A stretch of DNA of 64,000 nt from positions 17,413 to 81,412 of the forward strand of contig NZ_BMMP01000023.1 in NCBI RefSeq assembly GCF_014645895.1, given 5' to 3'. Under the pieces are notes generated by a model. It saw only the letters and a list, made by a program, of their open reading frames with translations. It was not told the origin of the DNA and made no database searches. Made by a program: the position numbers and the translations under genes. The stretch is from Streptomyces daqingensis. Its GTDB lineage: Bacteria > Actinomycetota > Actinomycetes > Streptomycetales > Streptomycetaceae. How positions within the stretch are numbered: the stretch's first letter is position 1; every line of letters begins with the position of its first letter. This document shows, in pieces, positions 23,902 through 32,511 of this stretch.

Positions 23902-24015
23902 ACGACGAAGGCCCCGGCCGGTTTCCCGGTCGGGGCCTTCGTGACAGCCCGGTGAGGCTGGGCGGAGGATACGAGATTCGAACTCGTGAGGGGTTGCCCC
24001 CAACACGCTTTCCAA
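23902..24015. repeat. right copy of the tRNA-Ser direct repeat (att-like)
   Basis: Partner of 15529-15641. It differs mainly in the hairpin loop, where the two copies differ in length by one base, and at a few single positions (for example GGGGTTGCCCC against GGGGTCGCCCC). Confidence 0.85.
23905..23942. terminator. bidirectional terminator of tRNA-Ser and lysR
   Basis: ACGAAGGCCCCG and CGGGGCCTTCGT pair with an inner CCGG/CCGG step around a short loop. The same structure is duplicated at 15532-15568. Confidence 0.8.
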
Positions 24016-24047
24016 GCGTGCGCCCTAGGCCACTAGGCGAATCCTCC
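23963..24047 (-). tRNA. tRNA-Ser (anticodon GGA)
   Basis: On the - strand it runs from GGAGGAT (24047 leftwards) to ATCCTCC plus discriminator G at 23963. D arm GCCTAGTGGCCTAGGGC, anticodon arm ACGCTTGGAAAGCGT with anticodon GGA, long variable arm GTTGGGGGCAACCCC as in class II serine tRNAs, T arm CGAGTTCGAATCTCG. CCA is not encoded. It is intact and serves as the attachment site of the island to its left. Confidence 0.95.
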
Positions 24048-24119
24048 GCCGCAGACTCTACAAGACGTTCAGGCGTGCTCGCGAACTCGATCCCCGGTAC
24101 GCACATCGGGTAGTGTTGG

Positions 24120-24213
24120 GCGCAGCCCCTCACGTGGCGCTATCTCTCTGAACTCCCCCAGGGCCGGAAGGCAGCAAGGGTAGGAGGGCTCTGGCGGGTG
24201 CGTGAGGGGCGTT
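24120..24213 (+). ncRNA. ffs: signal recognition particle RNA (4.5S type)
   Basis: Closing helix GCCCCTCACG (24125-24134) with CGTGAGGGGC (24201-24210). Apical loop GGCCGGAAGGCAGCAAGGGTAG contains the GGAA tetraloop and the asymmetric loop that bind Ffh. About 94 nt, the small bacterial form. Position between tRNA-Ser and dnaX is conserved in Streptomyces. Ends are approximate. Confidence 0.93.
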
Positions 24214-24375
24214 CGCGTTCCAGGGGCTCCTTCAGGGGTGCGCCTGTGCTTCGCGCCAGGCCCCGCCGCGGCTCAAGATCCTTGTGCGGGCTCGCTGTCC
24301 GCGCTCGCGCGGGCGGGGAGGCGGGCAGGAAGAGGGCGGCGTGACTTGTCGGTGGGCACCGATATCGTCGGGGGT

Positions 24376-26814
24376 GTGTCGTCCCTCGCCCTGTATCGCC
24401 GGTACCGCCCCGAGACCTTCGCAGAGGTCATCGGGCAGGAGCATGTGACCGAACCGTTGCAGCAGGCTCTGCGCAACAACCGGGTCAACCACGCCTATCT
24501 CTTCAGCGGGCCGCGCGGCTGCGGCAAGACGACGAGTGCGCGCATCCTCGCCCGGTGCCTCAACTGCGAGCAGGGGCCCACTCCGTCGCCGTGCGGAGAG
24601 TGCCGTTCGTGCAGTGATCTCGCGCGCAACGGGCCCGGTTCGATCGATGTGATCGAGATCGACGCCGCGTCCCACGGCGGTGTCGACGACGCGCGCGAAC
24701 TGAGGGAGAAGGCGTTCTTCGGGCCGGCGTCGAGCCGCTACAAGATCTACATCGTCGACGAGGCGCACATGGTCACCTCGGCGGGGTTCAACGCCCTGCT
24801 GAAGGTCGTCGAAGAGCCGCCGGAGCACCTGAAGTTCATCTTCGCGACGACCGAGCCGGAGAAGGTCATCGGCACGATCCGGTCGCGTACGCACCACTAC
24901 CCGTTCCGTCTGGTGCCGCCGGGGACGCTGCGGGACTACCTGGCCGAGGTCTGCACGCGGGAGGCGATCCCGGTCGAGGAGTCGGTGCTGCCGCTCGCCG
25001 TCCGTGCGGGGGCCGGATCGGTCCGGGACTCGATGTCGGTGATGGACCAGCTCCTGGCGGGCGCGGGCGAGGACGGCGTGACGTACGCCATGGCGACCTC
25101 CCTGCTCGGCTACACGGACAGCGCGCTGCTCGACGAGGTGGCGGATGCCTTCGCCACGGGAGACGGCGCGCGGGCGTTCGAGATCGTCGACCGGGTCATC
25201 GAGGGCGGTCACGATCCGCGCCGCTTCGTGACGGACCTCCTGGAGCGGCTGCGGGACCTGGTGATCCTCGCCGCCGTGCCGGACGCGGAGGACAAGGGGC
25301 TGATCGACGCCCCCGACGACGTCGTCGAGCGGATGCGGGCGCAGGCCGGGACCTTCGGGGCGGCGGAGCTCAGCCGCGCCGCGGACGTCGTCAACACGGG
25401 GCTGACGGAGATGCGCGGGGCCACGTCGCCGAGGCTTCAACTGGAGCTGATCTGCGCGCGGGTGCTGCTGCCGGCGGCCTACGGAGACGAGCGTTCCGTG
25501 CAGGCGCGGCTCGACAGGCTGGAGCGGGGAGCGGCCTTCGCCGGAACCGGAATCGGGGCGGGGTCCGGTGCCGGGGCGGGTGCTGCCGGGGCCGGAACGG
25601 GCGTTGCCGGGGCCGGTGCGGTGGCCCCGCCTCCCGTACGTCCCGCTGCGGGGGGAGAGGGGCCGGCGGCGCCGGCGGACGGACCTCCCGCGCAGACTCC
25701 CGCCCCTGCCGGGCCTGCGGCGCCCCCCGCGGCTCAGGCTCCCGGTGCGGCTGACGAGCCTGCCGCGGCGGAGCGTCCGGGGGAGGGTTCGCCGGGTCCG
25801 GCGGGCGGCGGTGGCGGGCGCAGGCCCGGCGCGTGGCCGTCCGGGACGGGCGGTGCCGACAAGAGTTCCGGGCAGGCGTCGCGTCCGGGTGCGTGGCCCG
25901 TGAGCGGCGGAGGCAGCGGCTCGCCGGGTGCATCGGCCGAGCAGGCGCCCGCGGCGCCCGCGGCGGCTGCATCGTCGCCGCCGCCCTCGCCGTCGCCGGG
26001 CGAGGAGGCCGGCGCCGGGTCCGGCGAGGCGAAGGACCCCGCGCAGGGCGCGGCCCAGGTGCGGCAGATGTGGCCGCAGATCCTGGAGGCGGTGAAGAAC
26101 CGCCGCCGCTTCACCTGGATCCTCCTCAGCCAGAACGCGCAGATCGTCGGGTTCGACGGCACGACGCTGCAGCTCGGCTTCTCCAACGCGGGCGCGCGGG
26201 ACAGCTTCGCGGGCGGCGGCAGCGAGGACGTCCTCGTGCAGGCCGTCAACGACGCGCTCGGCGTGCACTGGAAGGTCGAGGCGATCGTCGATCCCTCCGG
26301 CGGAGCGGGCTCCGGTCCCGGCGGCGGGCCGCAGGGCGGCGGTGCCGGTCCGGGCGGGCAGAGCGGCGGCTTCGGCGGTGGCGGATTCGGCGGGGGCGGC
26401 GGCGGGTTCGGCGGCGCTTCCGGTGCGTCCGGCGGGCCTTCTGCCGCGGACCAGGCAGGAAGCCAGGATCCCGGGGCGCGATCCGGGCAGGGCGGCCCGG
26501 GGTCCGCGGGCGGGGCGTCCATGGGCGCCCGGCAGGCCATGGCGGCCGCGCAGGGCGGGCCGGGGCCGGGCGGTGCAGGGGCCACGGCGGTCGCCGCGCC
26601 GGCCGGGGCGGTCCCCGGACAGGCCGGGTCGTCGTACGCGGCACGCGGGGGGCCGGGTGCCGGGTCCGCGGCGGCCGGTGCGTACAGCGGTGGCCTCGAG
26701 GACGACATGCCCGCGGAGGACGACCCCGATCTCGACGAATCGGCGCTGTCCGGCCACGACTTGATCATGCGGGAACTCGGGGCGACGGTCATCGAGGAGT
26801 TCGAGCACGGGTGA
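24376..26814 (+). CDS. dnaX: DNA polymerase III subunits gamma and tau
   Basis: 812 aa. Clamp-loader ATPase: YRPETFAEVIGQEHV, Walker A GPRGCGKTTSA, a four-Cys zinc module (CLNCEQGP, CGECRSC), Walker B IVDEAHMV, arginine-finger region TTEPEKVIGTIRSR. It loads the beta clamp and organises the replisome. Two long low-complexity blocks (about residues 380-560, Gly/Ala/Pro, and 640-780, Gly-rich) surround the tau-type domain V-like segment (WPQILEAVKNRRRFTWILLS). The GTG start VSSLALYRRYRP is chosen by homology. The open frame reaches back into the SRP RNA gene but that part is not coding. No programmed frameshift signal was evident. Confidence 0.95.
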   Translation: MSSLALYRRYRPETFAEVIGQEHVTEPLQQALRNNRVNHAYLFSGPRGCGKTTSARILARCLNCEQGPTPSPCGECRSCSDLARNGPGSIDVIEIDAASHGGVDDARELREKAFFGPASSRYKIYIVDEAHMVTSAGFNALLKVVEEPPEHLKFIFATTEPEKVIGTIRSRTHHYPFRLVPPGTLRDYLAEVCTREAIPVEESVLPLAVRAGAGSVRDSMSVMDQLLAGAGEDGVTYAMATSLLGYTDSALLDEVADAFATGDGARAFEIVDRVIEGGHDPRRFVTDLLERLRDLVILAAVPDAEDKGLIDAPDDVVERMRAQAGTFGAAELSRAADVVNTGLTEMRGATSPRLQLELICARVLLPAAYGDERSVQARLDRLERGAAFAGTGIGAGSGAGAGAAGAGTGVAGAGAVAPPPVRPAAGGEGPAAPADGPPAQTPAPAGPAAPPAAQAPGAADEPAAAERPGEGSPGPAGGGGGRRPGAWPSGTGGADKSSGQASRPGAWPVSGGGSGSPGASAEQAPAAPAAAASSPPPSPSPGEEAGAGSGEAKDPAQGAAQVRQMWPQILEAVKNRRRFTWILLSQNAQIVGFDGTTLQLGFSNAGARDSFAGGGSEDVLVQAVNDALGVHWKVEAIVDPSGGAGSGPGGGPQGGGAGPGGQSGGFGGGGFGGGGGGFGGASGASGGPSAADQAGSQDPGARSGQGGPGSAGGASMGARQAMAAAQGGPGPGGAGATAVAAPAGAVPGQAGSSYAARGGPGAGSAAAGAYSGGLEDDMPAEDDPDLDESALSGHDLIMRELGATVIEEFEHG

Positions 26815-27054
26815 TCCCCGAGGGCGCCGCAGGTGCGCCTCGGCAGGATGAGGACAGGTTCAGCGGGCTCCGCTCCGAGCACGTAGGCTCAGCCGTAGAA
26901 AGAGAAGTACGCGTACGGCGGTTACGTGAACCATGTGCCGTATGCGCACTCCGCGCAGAACATGCGCGGTGCGTGCAGCGTGCTCCGCACCGCCGGTCCG
27001 CGGCGGTGGCGGCGGCGCGGACATCAGAGACGTCGACGAGCCAGGAGCCAAGTC

Positions 27055-27399
27055 GTGATTCCCGGTGGTGGGGGCCAGCCCGACATGCAGCAGCTGTTGC
27101 AGCAGGCCCAGAAGATGCAGCAGGACCTTGCCGAGGCGCAGCAGGAACTCGCCGAGAGTACGGTCGACGGTTCCTCCGGCGGCGGCCTCGTCAAGGCGAC
27201 CGTGAACGGGGCGGGTGAGCTCCAGGGCCTCGTCATCGACCCGAAGGCCGTCGATCCGGAAGACACCGAGACGCTCTCCGACCTGGTGCTCGCCGCTGTA
27301 CGGGACGCCGTCGCCGGCGCCCAGCAGTTGCAGCAGCAGAAGCTCGGCCCGCTCGCGGAGGGGCTGGGCGGCGGAGGCGTTCCGGGGCTCCCCTTCTAG
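27055..27399 (+). CDS. ybaB: YbaB/EbfC-family nucleoid-associated protein
   Basis: 114 aa. After a short Gly-rich lead it is a coiled helix (MQQLLQQAQKMQQDLAEAQQ), a beta sheet (VKATVNGAGELQGLVIDPKA) and a C-terminal helix that dimerise into the YbaB DNA-binding tweezers. It lies between dnaX and recR, the conserved recombination/replication order. GTG start with CCAGGAG 7 bases before. A longer frame upstream is Arg-rich and lacks a ribosome site. Confidence 0.92.
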   Translation: MIPGGGGQPDMQQLLQQAQKMQQDLAEAQQELAESTVDGSSGGGLVKATVNGAGELQGLVIDPKAVDPEDTETLSDLVLAAVRDAVAGAQQLQQQKLGPLAEGLGGGGVPGLPF

Positions 27400-27433
27400 G
27401 CACGGCGCAGGGCCTGCCGGGCAGGTCCTGGGA

Positions 27434-27483
27434 CCGCTGGTTTCAGCGGCCGGGGCCTTCCGGCCTCCCATGGGTCCGGAAGG
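27434..27483 (+). terminator. double hairpin after ybaB
   Basis: CCGCTG/CAGCGG (27434-27449) followed by CCTTCCGG/CCGGAAGG (27456-27483). They lie in the 292-bp gap before recR, so recR may have its own promoter. Confidence 0.5.
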
Positions 27484-27691
27484 CTTCGGACCGGGGTCGG
27501 CCGGTCCGGTTTCAGGGAACGGCCAGGGGGCACCAGGTCGTTCATGTCACGGGGCCGCTCGGTGAGCGGCCTCTCAGGGATCTTTCGGGGTTCCGGGCGG
27601 TGGTGGCGCGGTCGGGGGGCGGTTACGGTTCGCCGGGCCGTGGGGCGGACGGGCACAGGTCCGGAAGCCGGAGAGACAGGCAGGAGCATCC

Positions 27692-28291
27692 GTGTACGAA
27701 GGCGTGGTTCAGGACCTCATCGACGAGTTGGGCAGGCTGCCCGGCGTCGGTCCCAAGAGCGCGCAGCGGATCGCCTTCCACGTCCTCCAGGCGGAGCCCA
27801 CGGACGTACGGCGTCTCGCGCACGCACTGCTGGAGGTCAAGGACAAGGTCCGGTTCTGCGCCGTGTGCGGCAACGTCGCGCAGGAGGAGCAGTGCCGGGT
27901 GTGCCTGGACACGCGGCGTGACCGCAGCGTCATCTGCGTGGTCGAGGAGCCGAAGGATGTGGTGGCGATCGAGCGGACGCGCGAGTTCCGCGGCCGCTAC
28001 CACGTGCTCGGCGGTGCCATCAGCCCCATCGAAGGCGTCGGTCCCGACGACCTCCGGATCCGGGAACTGATGAGCAGGCTCGCGGACGGTGCCGTCACCG
28101 AGCTGATCCTGGCCACGGACCCCAACCTGGAAGGAGAGGCGACGGCCACCTACCTCGCGCGTATGGTCTCGAGCATGGGGCTGAAGGTGACGCGCCTGGC
28201 AAGCGGCCTCCCTGTCGGGGGAGATCTTGAATATGCCGATGAGGTCACGCTGGGGCGGGCCTTCGAGGGGAGAAGGTTGCTTGATGTCTGA
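27692..28291 (+). CDS. recR: recombination mediator protein RecR
   Basis: 199 aa. Helix-hairpin-helix LGRLPGVGPKSAQRIAFHVL, four-Cys zinc finger (CAVCGNVAQEEQCRVCLD), and Toprim domain (ICVVEEPKDVVAIE, LATDPNLEGEATATYLA). It works with RecO (and RecF) in loading RecA at gaps. GTG start with CAGGAG ribosome site. The stop overlaps the next start by 8 bp, so the DUF5063 gene is coupled. Confidence 0.96.
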   Translation: MYEGVVQDLIDELGRLPGVGPKSAQRIAFHVLQAEPTDVRRLAHALLEVKDKVRFCAVCGNVAQEEQCRVCLDTRRDRSVICVVEEPKDVVAIERTREFRGRYHVLGGAISPIEGVGPDDLRIRELMSRLADGAVTELILATDPNLEGEATATYLARMVSSMGLKVTRLASGLPVGGDLEYADEVTLGRAFEGRRLLDV

Positions 28292-28958
28292 CGCCACGCT
28301 GAACGCGATCAAGGACAATCCGGACGACTTCGCAGTCCAGATCTCCGACCAGATCGAGAGCTTCATCGTCTCGGTGACGGAGGTCGCCAAGGGGGACGAC
28401 CCCGACAGCGCCGTCCCCTACCTGCTGCTGGAACTCTCGCAACTCATCCTGGCCGGAGGCCGGCTGGGGGCGCACGAGGACTTCGTCCCCGTCGAGCGGT
28501 ACGAGCCGGACATCGGCCCCGAGCCCGACGTCGACGAGATGCGGCTCAAGCTCGCCGCGCTGCTGGAGCCGGTCGACGTCTACTCCGAGGTCTTCGACCC
28601 GTACGAGCCCCGTACGGCCCCCGTCCCATGCCGCATCTCCGACGATCTGGTCGGTGTGATCACTGACTTGCGGCACGGCATGGCCCATTACAAGGAGGGC
28701 AGGGTCAGCGAGGCCCTGTGGTGGTGGCAGTTCTCCTACCTGTCGAACTGGGGGCCCACGGCGTCGGCGGCCCTGCGCGCCCTGCAGTCCCTCGTGGCGC
28801 ACGTCCGTCTCGACACTCCGCTCCGCGCGTTGGACGGGCTGGACACGGACAGCGACGCCGGCGAGGACGACGGCCTGCTGGAGAAGGAGGCCGGCGCGGT
28901 CATGGCCGCGGAGATCGGCGTGCCGCTGGGGATGCAGCCCGAAGCCGGCCGCGGCTGA
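28284..28958 (+). CDS. DUF5063 domain protein
   Basis: 224 aa, acidic and helical. The core (SDQIESFIVSVTEVAKGDDP; VDVYSEVFDPYEP; DLRHGMAHYKEGRVSEALWW) matches a family conserved next to recR in actinobacteria (DUF5063). There is no signal peptide and no catalytic motif that I recognise. The start ATG 28284 has GGGGAGAAGG upstream and overlaps recR. Linkage to recR suggests a role in DNA repair or its regulation, but this is inference from position. Confidence 0.85.
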   Translation: MSDATLNAIKDNPDDFAVQISDQIESFIVSVTEVAKGDDPDSAVPYLLLELSQLILAGGRLGAHEDFVPVERYEPDIGPEPDVDEMRLKLAALLEPVDVYSEVFDPYEPRTAPVPCRISDDLVGVITDLRHGMAHYKEGRVSEALWWWQFSYLSNWGPTASAALRALQSLVAHVRLDTPLRALDGLDTDSDAGEDDGLLEKEAGAVMAAEIGVPLGMQPEAGRG

Positions 28959-29145
28959 GCGTTCGTTCCGCTCGCCGTGCCGGGTGGGCTCTTCCTGCAC
29001 CGGTGTCCTGGCGTCCCCGGCGCCCTCGTCCGGCCGCCCGTCCGGCCTCCGGAGCGGACGGTGCGGCTTGCGGCGATGAGTCGCCCGCGTCGTCCCGGTC
29101 TCTTCTCTCGCAGGCCCGCACAGCGGACGGTCGAGGGAGGCAGGC

Positions 29146-29436
29146 ATGGACAAGCGATTCACCGCCACGTTGCGGAAGGGCCCCGACGTGGGCGGCTGGA
29201 CCTATCTGGTGTGGCCGGACTCCGTCGGGTACTTCGGGACCCGGGGGCTGGTGAAGGTGCGCGGGACGATCGACGGGCATCCGTTCCGTAGCTCGTTCAT
29301 GGCGCTGGGCGACGGTACGCACAAGCTGCCGGTGCGCGCCGAGGTGCGCCGCGCCATCGGCAAGCAGGCCGGAGACACCGTCACCGTCCATCTCGTGGAG
29401 CGGCTGGACGGAACCCCGCACGCCGACATCGCGTAG
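29146..29436 (+). CDS. DUF1905 domain protein
   Basis: 96 aa, a small beta-barrel protein. KRFTATLRKG, WTYLVWPDSVGYFGTRGLVK, VRGTIDGHPFRSSFMALGDG and RRAIGKQAGDTVTVHL are the DUF1905 pattern. Often such domains are fused to a YdeI/OmpD-associated domain; here it stands alone. ATG with GGGAGG upstream. Function unknown. Confidence 0.85.
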   Translation: MDKRFTATLRKGPDVGGWTYLVWPDSVGYFGTRGLVKVRGTIDGHPFRSSFMALGDGTHKLPVRAEVRRAIGKQAGDTVTVHLVERLDGTPHADIA

Positions 29437-29438
29437 CC

Positions 29439-29458
29439 CCGGCCGGCCTGCCGGCCGG
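29439..29458. terminator. hairpin between convergent DUF1905 and VWA genes
   Basis: Perfect CCGGCCGGC / GCCGGCCGG stem with a CT centre right after the DUF1905 stop. Confidence 0.65.
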
Positions 29459-29496
29459 TCCTGCCGCTGAGCCCTCCCGCTGCCTGCGCGGGCGCG

Positions 29497-30252
29497 TCAG
29501 CGGGAGAGGATCCCCGCTCTGCGGGCAGCGCCGAGCCAGGAGGGGAATTCGCGCATCAGCTCCGCGTACAGCACCTCGTCCGGGATCCGCATCGGCTCGG
29601 GCCCTGCGGGGAAGAAGCCCGCGTTGTCGACCGGCCGCAGGGCGGGCACGGGCAGTTCGTCGAGCTTGCGGAGGAAGTCGAACTGCTTGCTCTCCGGGTC
29701 GCCGAAGCCCATGAACTGCCAGAAGACGGGGAGCTTCGCGGCGTCGCACAGCGCCCGCTGCGCGGCGGAGCGTGACGTGGGCGCTCCGTCCGTCTGGAAG
29801 ACGACGAACGCGGGGTCGGTCGTCCCCGACGCCACGTAGTGGTCGACGACCGTCTCGATCGCGAGGTGGTAGTTGGTGCGGCCCATGTGGCCGAGGGATT
29901 CGTTGAGGGGGCCGATCCGGTTCTCGTAGGCGTCGAGCCGGACTTCCGCGACGCCCTCCACCTCGGTGGAGAAGAGGACGACGGGGACGGTGCCGTCGTC
30001 GTCCAGGTTGGCGGAGAGTCCGAGCACCTGCTCGGCCAGGTGCTGGAGCGTCCCGTCCCTGTAGTAGCGGCGCATGCTGCCGGAGCGGTCCAGCACCAGG
30101 TAGACGGCGGCGCGCTGGCCGGACAGGCCGGCCTTCTCCAGCGCCACGCGTGCCGTCTTGCGGAGGTTCACCAGCCCGGAGGGGCGCTCGGTCTGCCGGG
30201 TGGCTGCCTCGGCGGGGGAGCCTGACGGGCGCTTCACGTAGTCGATGGACAC
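29497..30252 (-). CDS. von Willebrand factor A domain protein (TerF/TerY-like)
   Basis: 251 aa. VWA domain with the metal-binding MIDAS motif LVLDRSGSM (DxSxS), threonine in GRTNYHLA and Asp in FQTDGAPTS. This matches the vWA-TerF-like proteins found with tellurite-resistance/TerD stress genes, which bind metals or partner proteins in the cytoplasm. No TerD gene is in view. GTG at 30252 is taken because of AGCAGGAGG upstream; the longer frame to 30435 lacks a ribosome site. Confidence 0.85.
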   Translation of the reverse strand: MSIDYVKRPSGSPAEAATRQTERPSGLVNLRKTARVALEKAGLSGQRAAVYLVLDRSGSMRRYYRDGTLQHLAEQVLGLSANLDDDGTVPVVLFSTEVEGVAEVRLDAYENRIGPLNESLGHMGRTNYHLAIETVVDHYVASGTTDPAFVVFQTDGAPTSRSAAQRALCDAAKLPVFWQFMGFGDPESKQFDFLRKLDELPVPALRPVDNAGFFPAGPEPMRIPDEVLYAELMREFPSWLGAARRAGILSR

Positions 30253-30507
30253 GCGGGCCTCCTGCTGTGCTGGGGAGTTGCGTACAGGGCGTACGCGAAC
30301 ATTACGGCCCAAACGTGGGATTTGGACATGGTCGTGCGCCATCCGGGAGGGCCGGACGTCGGGCAACAGGATGCCAATACGCGTTGCGGGGCGGGGCGTT
30401 GACCTCCACGACGCGGCCGGGCATGCGGAGCGCACGTCAACTCGACGCGCCCGCCGGGTGGTTCGCCTCGGCCGTGGTACTCCCGTGCGGGAAGCCGCGG
30501 GGCGTGG

Positions 30508-30987
30508 TCAGTCCGCGGCCTTCGGGCCGCCGGCCTCGGCCGAAGCCGCTATGTCCGCGAGGTCCTTCGCTATGGCCTTGGCCGCTGTCTTCGCGCCGAG
30601 GGAGCCCATCGCGTGCATCAGTCTCGCCTTCAGCCCGCTTCCGTCCGCGAGTTCGGAGCCGAAGGTCAGACGCACCGACGTGGCGCCGCCCTCCTCGGTG
30701 AGGAGGAACTCCGAGACGTAGTGCACGCCGCGGGAGCCGGCCTCGATGACGCAGCGCTTCGAGGGTTCGCTGGCCGTGACCCACATCTCCTCGGTGGCCT
30801 CCTTGCCCAGCATGCGGCGCGTCTCCCGCCAGCGGGTGCCGACCCCGAAGGGCCGGTCGCTGAGCATCTCGACCTTCTCGATGCCGCTGATCACGCGGGG
30901 GGCGGCCTCGATGTCCGTCAGAACCGCCCACACCCGGCCTGCCGGGGCGGCGATACGGCGCTCCACTGTCACGCGCGGTCCACTCAC
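30508..30987 (-). CDS. SRPBCC-family (polyketide cyclase/START-like) protein
   Basis: 159 aa. Hydrophobic-cavity fold: VTVERRIAAPAGRVWAVLTD, VEMLSDRPFGVGTRWRETR, SEFLLTEEGGATSVRLTFGS and a long C-terminal helix with Ala/Lys repeats (LGAKTAAKAIAKDLADIAA). Such proteins bind lipids or aromatic ligands. GTG start with GGAGGTGG upstream. Next to another SRPBCC gene in the same direction, 137 bp apart. Ligand unknown. Confidence 0.82.
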   Translation of the reverse strand: MSGPRVTVERRIAAPAGRVWAVLTDIEAAPRVISGIEKVEMLSDRPFGVGTRWRETRRMLGKEATEEMWVTASEPSKRCVIEAGSRGVHYVSEFLLTEEGGATSVRLTFGSELADGSGLKARLMHAMGSLGAKTAAKAIAKDLADIAASAEAGGPKAAD

Positions 30988-31124
30988 GAGGTCCACCTCC
31001 CGAAGCGGGGCCGGACTCCGTCGTCCGTCCCGGTGCACGGAATTGAACCAGCGGGCACTGACAACGCCCGCGGAGCCGGCCCGCCGCCGCCGGCGTCCGT
31101 CCGACAGCGGAAAGGCGGGCCAGG

Positions 31125-31778
31125 TCAGGAGGGGCCGGCGCCCTCGTCGGGCTGGGGGACGTAGAAGCCCGTCGTGGTCCGCACGGCGGCGGCGACCGCC
31201 TCGGCGGAGCCCCCGGAGGCCGCGTATGCGGCTCCCCACGCCTCGCTGCTGCGCGTCATGAACTCCCGTGCCTCGTCCGACTCCTGACGCCAGGCGGCGA
31301 GGTCGCCGGCCGGGCCGCCGCCGAGTTCCAGGGCGAGCCCGAGCGCCGTCAGGTCCCACTGGACGCCGAACGCGCCCGGCCCGAACGGGTCCCACACCTC
31401 GGGCGGCACCACCGCGGCCTGCTCCAGTTCGAAGAGCGTCCGCTCCTCGCCCTCGGGCGCCAGCCGCACCTCGACCTCGCTGAACTCCGGGGCGTCGCCG
31501 AACGTCCAGCCGACGCGGAGCAGCCGGGGCGGTTCGCAGTGCAGGACCTCGCCGCTCGCGCCGCCCTCCAGCCGGTACGTCCCGCCGGGTTCCAGGTCCC
31601 CGCTGACGGGCATCAGCCACCGGCTGAGGCGCGCGGGGTCGGTGCAGGCGTGCCATACGTCGTCGACCGGAGCGTCGTAGGTGCGGCGCAGCCGGACGGT
31701 ACGGGCTTCGCCGTCCGCGACCGTGCGGCTCCCCACGTGCCGCTCCACGAGGTCGATCTGGCTGACGATCTCCTTCAC
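31125..31778 (-). CDS. SRPBCC/AHSA1-like protein
   Basis: 217 aa. The central part VRLRRTYDAPVDDVWHACTD, then PARLSRWLMPVSGDLEPGG, is the activator-of-Hsp90-like (AHSA1) branch of SRPBCC proteins. The C-terminal ~70 residues form helices that include REFMTRSSEAWGAAYAASGG. These proteins are often partners of small ArsR regulators, but none is present here. GTG start with AGAGGAG upstream. Function unknown. Confidence 0.85.
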   Translation of the reverse strand: MKEIVSQIDLVERHVGSRTVADGEARTVRLRRTYDAPVDDVWHACTDPARLSRWLMPVSGDLEPGGTYRLEGGASGEVLHCEPPRLLRVGWTFGDAPEFSEVEVRLAPEGEERTLFELEQAAVVPPEVWDPFGPGAFGVQWDLTALGLALELGGGPAGDLAAWRQESDEAREFMTRSSEAWGAAYAASGGSAEAVAAAVRTTTGFYVPQPDEGAGPS

Positions 31779-32511
31779 CGCTGCTCCTCTTCGCCGTGCG
31801 GCGGGACGCTGTCCGGGTGCGGACGGGAAGCGGTGCGCGGCGGGCCGCGCCGCCGGTCCGCCCGCGGCCGGGAAACGGTGCCGGGGACCGGCCCGAAAGG
31901 TTCTCCGCCGGCGTCGGGCGCGTGCGGGGGCCGGACCCGGCGGCGCTCGCCCCCCGAGTCACCGCGCAATTGTCGCCGCAGGGGCACACGGTCCGTCGGG
32001 CGGGTCGTGCTCTGGGCGAACCGGCAGGTCAGGGCCGGGCGTCGGCGTCCGCGGACTCGGGGCGGGGCCGCTCGGCCGGGAGTCCGGTGGCGTAGGCGGA
32101 GCAGAGGGGTCGCAGCGCCCCGGCGGGGCGGATCCGCTGGGAGGCGCGGGTCGTGCGGGAGGCGGTCCCGCACCGGTTGTGCGTGCTCCGCGTCCAGCCC
32201 GCCCGCAGGTTACTCGCGAGTTGTCTGCTCGGTGCACGCGTTTCCGCGGGGGTGAGCGCCACCCCCCGCGCGGCCAGGCACGCGGCACTTCCCGCGTGCG
32301 GACCGTCACGCCCCGTCGCGGTGCGGGCCGTGTGAGCTGCCTTACGTTCCCGTGTGGGCAGCCCTCGAACGGGCAGGTTTGGTCGCTGAACGAGAGGGCG
32401 GAACGCTCTCTCGGTAAACTGAGCCGACCCATGGATTCCCGGACGGGGTCCCTCCGCGGAGTTTCGCGGGGCAAGGGTGCAGAACGACTGAGATTCGAGG
32501 AGCGAGCACAC
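31779..32511. other. 733-bp leader/spacer before lysC
   Basis: No supportable gene; open frames are Arg/Gly/Pro-rich shadows. It should contain the lysC promoter: TAAACT at 32415-32420 is a reasonable -10, with a small hairpin CGAGAG/CTCTCG just before it (32390-32413). I see no convincing lysine-riboswitch secondary structure, but this was judged by eye. Confidence 0.4.

Larger units (their letters stand above)
15529..24015. mobile_element. 8.4-kb tRNA-Ser-integrated island carrying an orphan biosynthetic cluster
   Basis: The segment is flanked by direct repeats of 113 bp (15529-15641 and 23902-24015) made of the tRNA-Ser 3' half plus its terminator. The intact tRNA is at the right junction and the displaced 3' fragment at the left. 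This is the geometry of integration into a tRNA gene on the - strand. Both homologies stop in the anticodon loop (CTTTCCAA), a usual crossover point for tyrosine integrases. The cargo is eight biosynthetic, transport and regulatory genes. No integrase, excisionase or replication gene is visible, so it must have been moved in trans or has lost them. Confidence 0.75.

Noticed and set aside
24232..26808. An 858-codon open frame on the - strand opposite dnaX
   Set aside because: It is the antisense shadow of the GC-biased dnaX gene; translation is Arg/Gly-rich with no domain, while the + strand carries a complete clamp loader.
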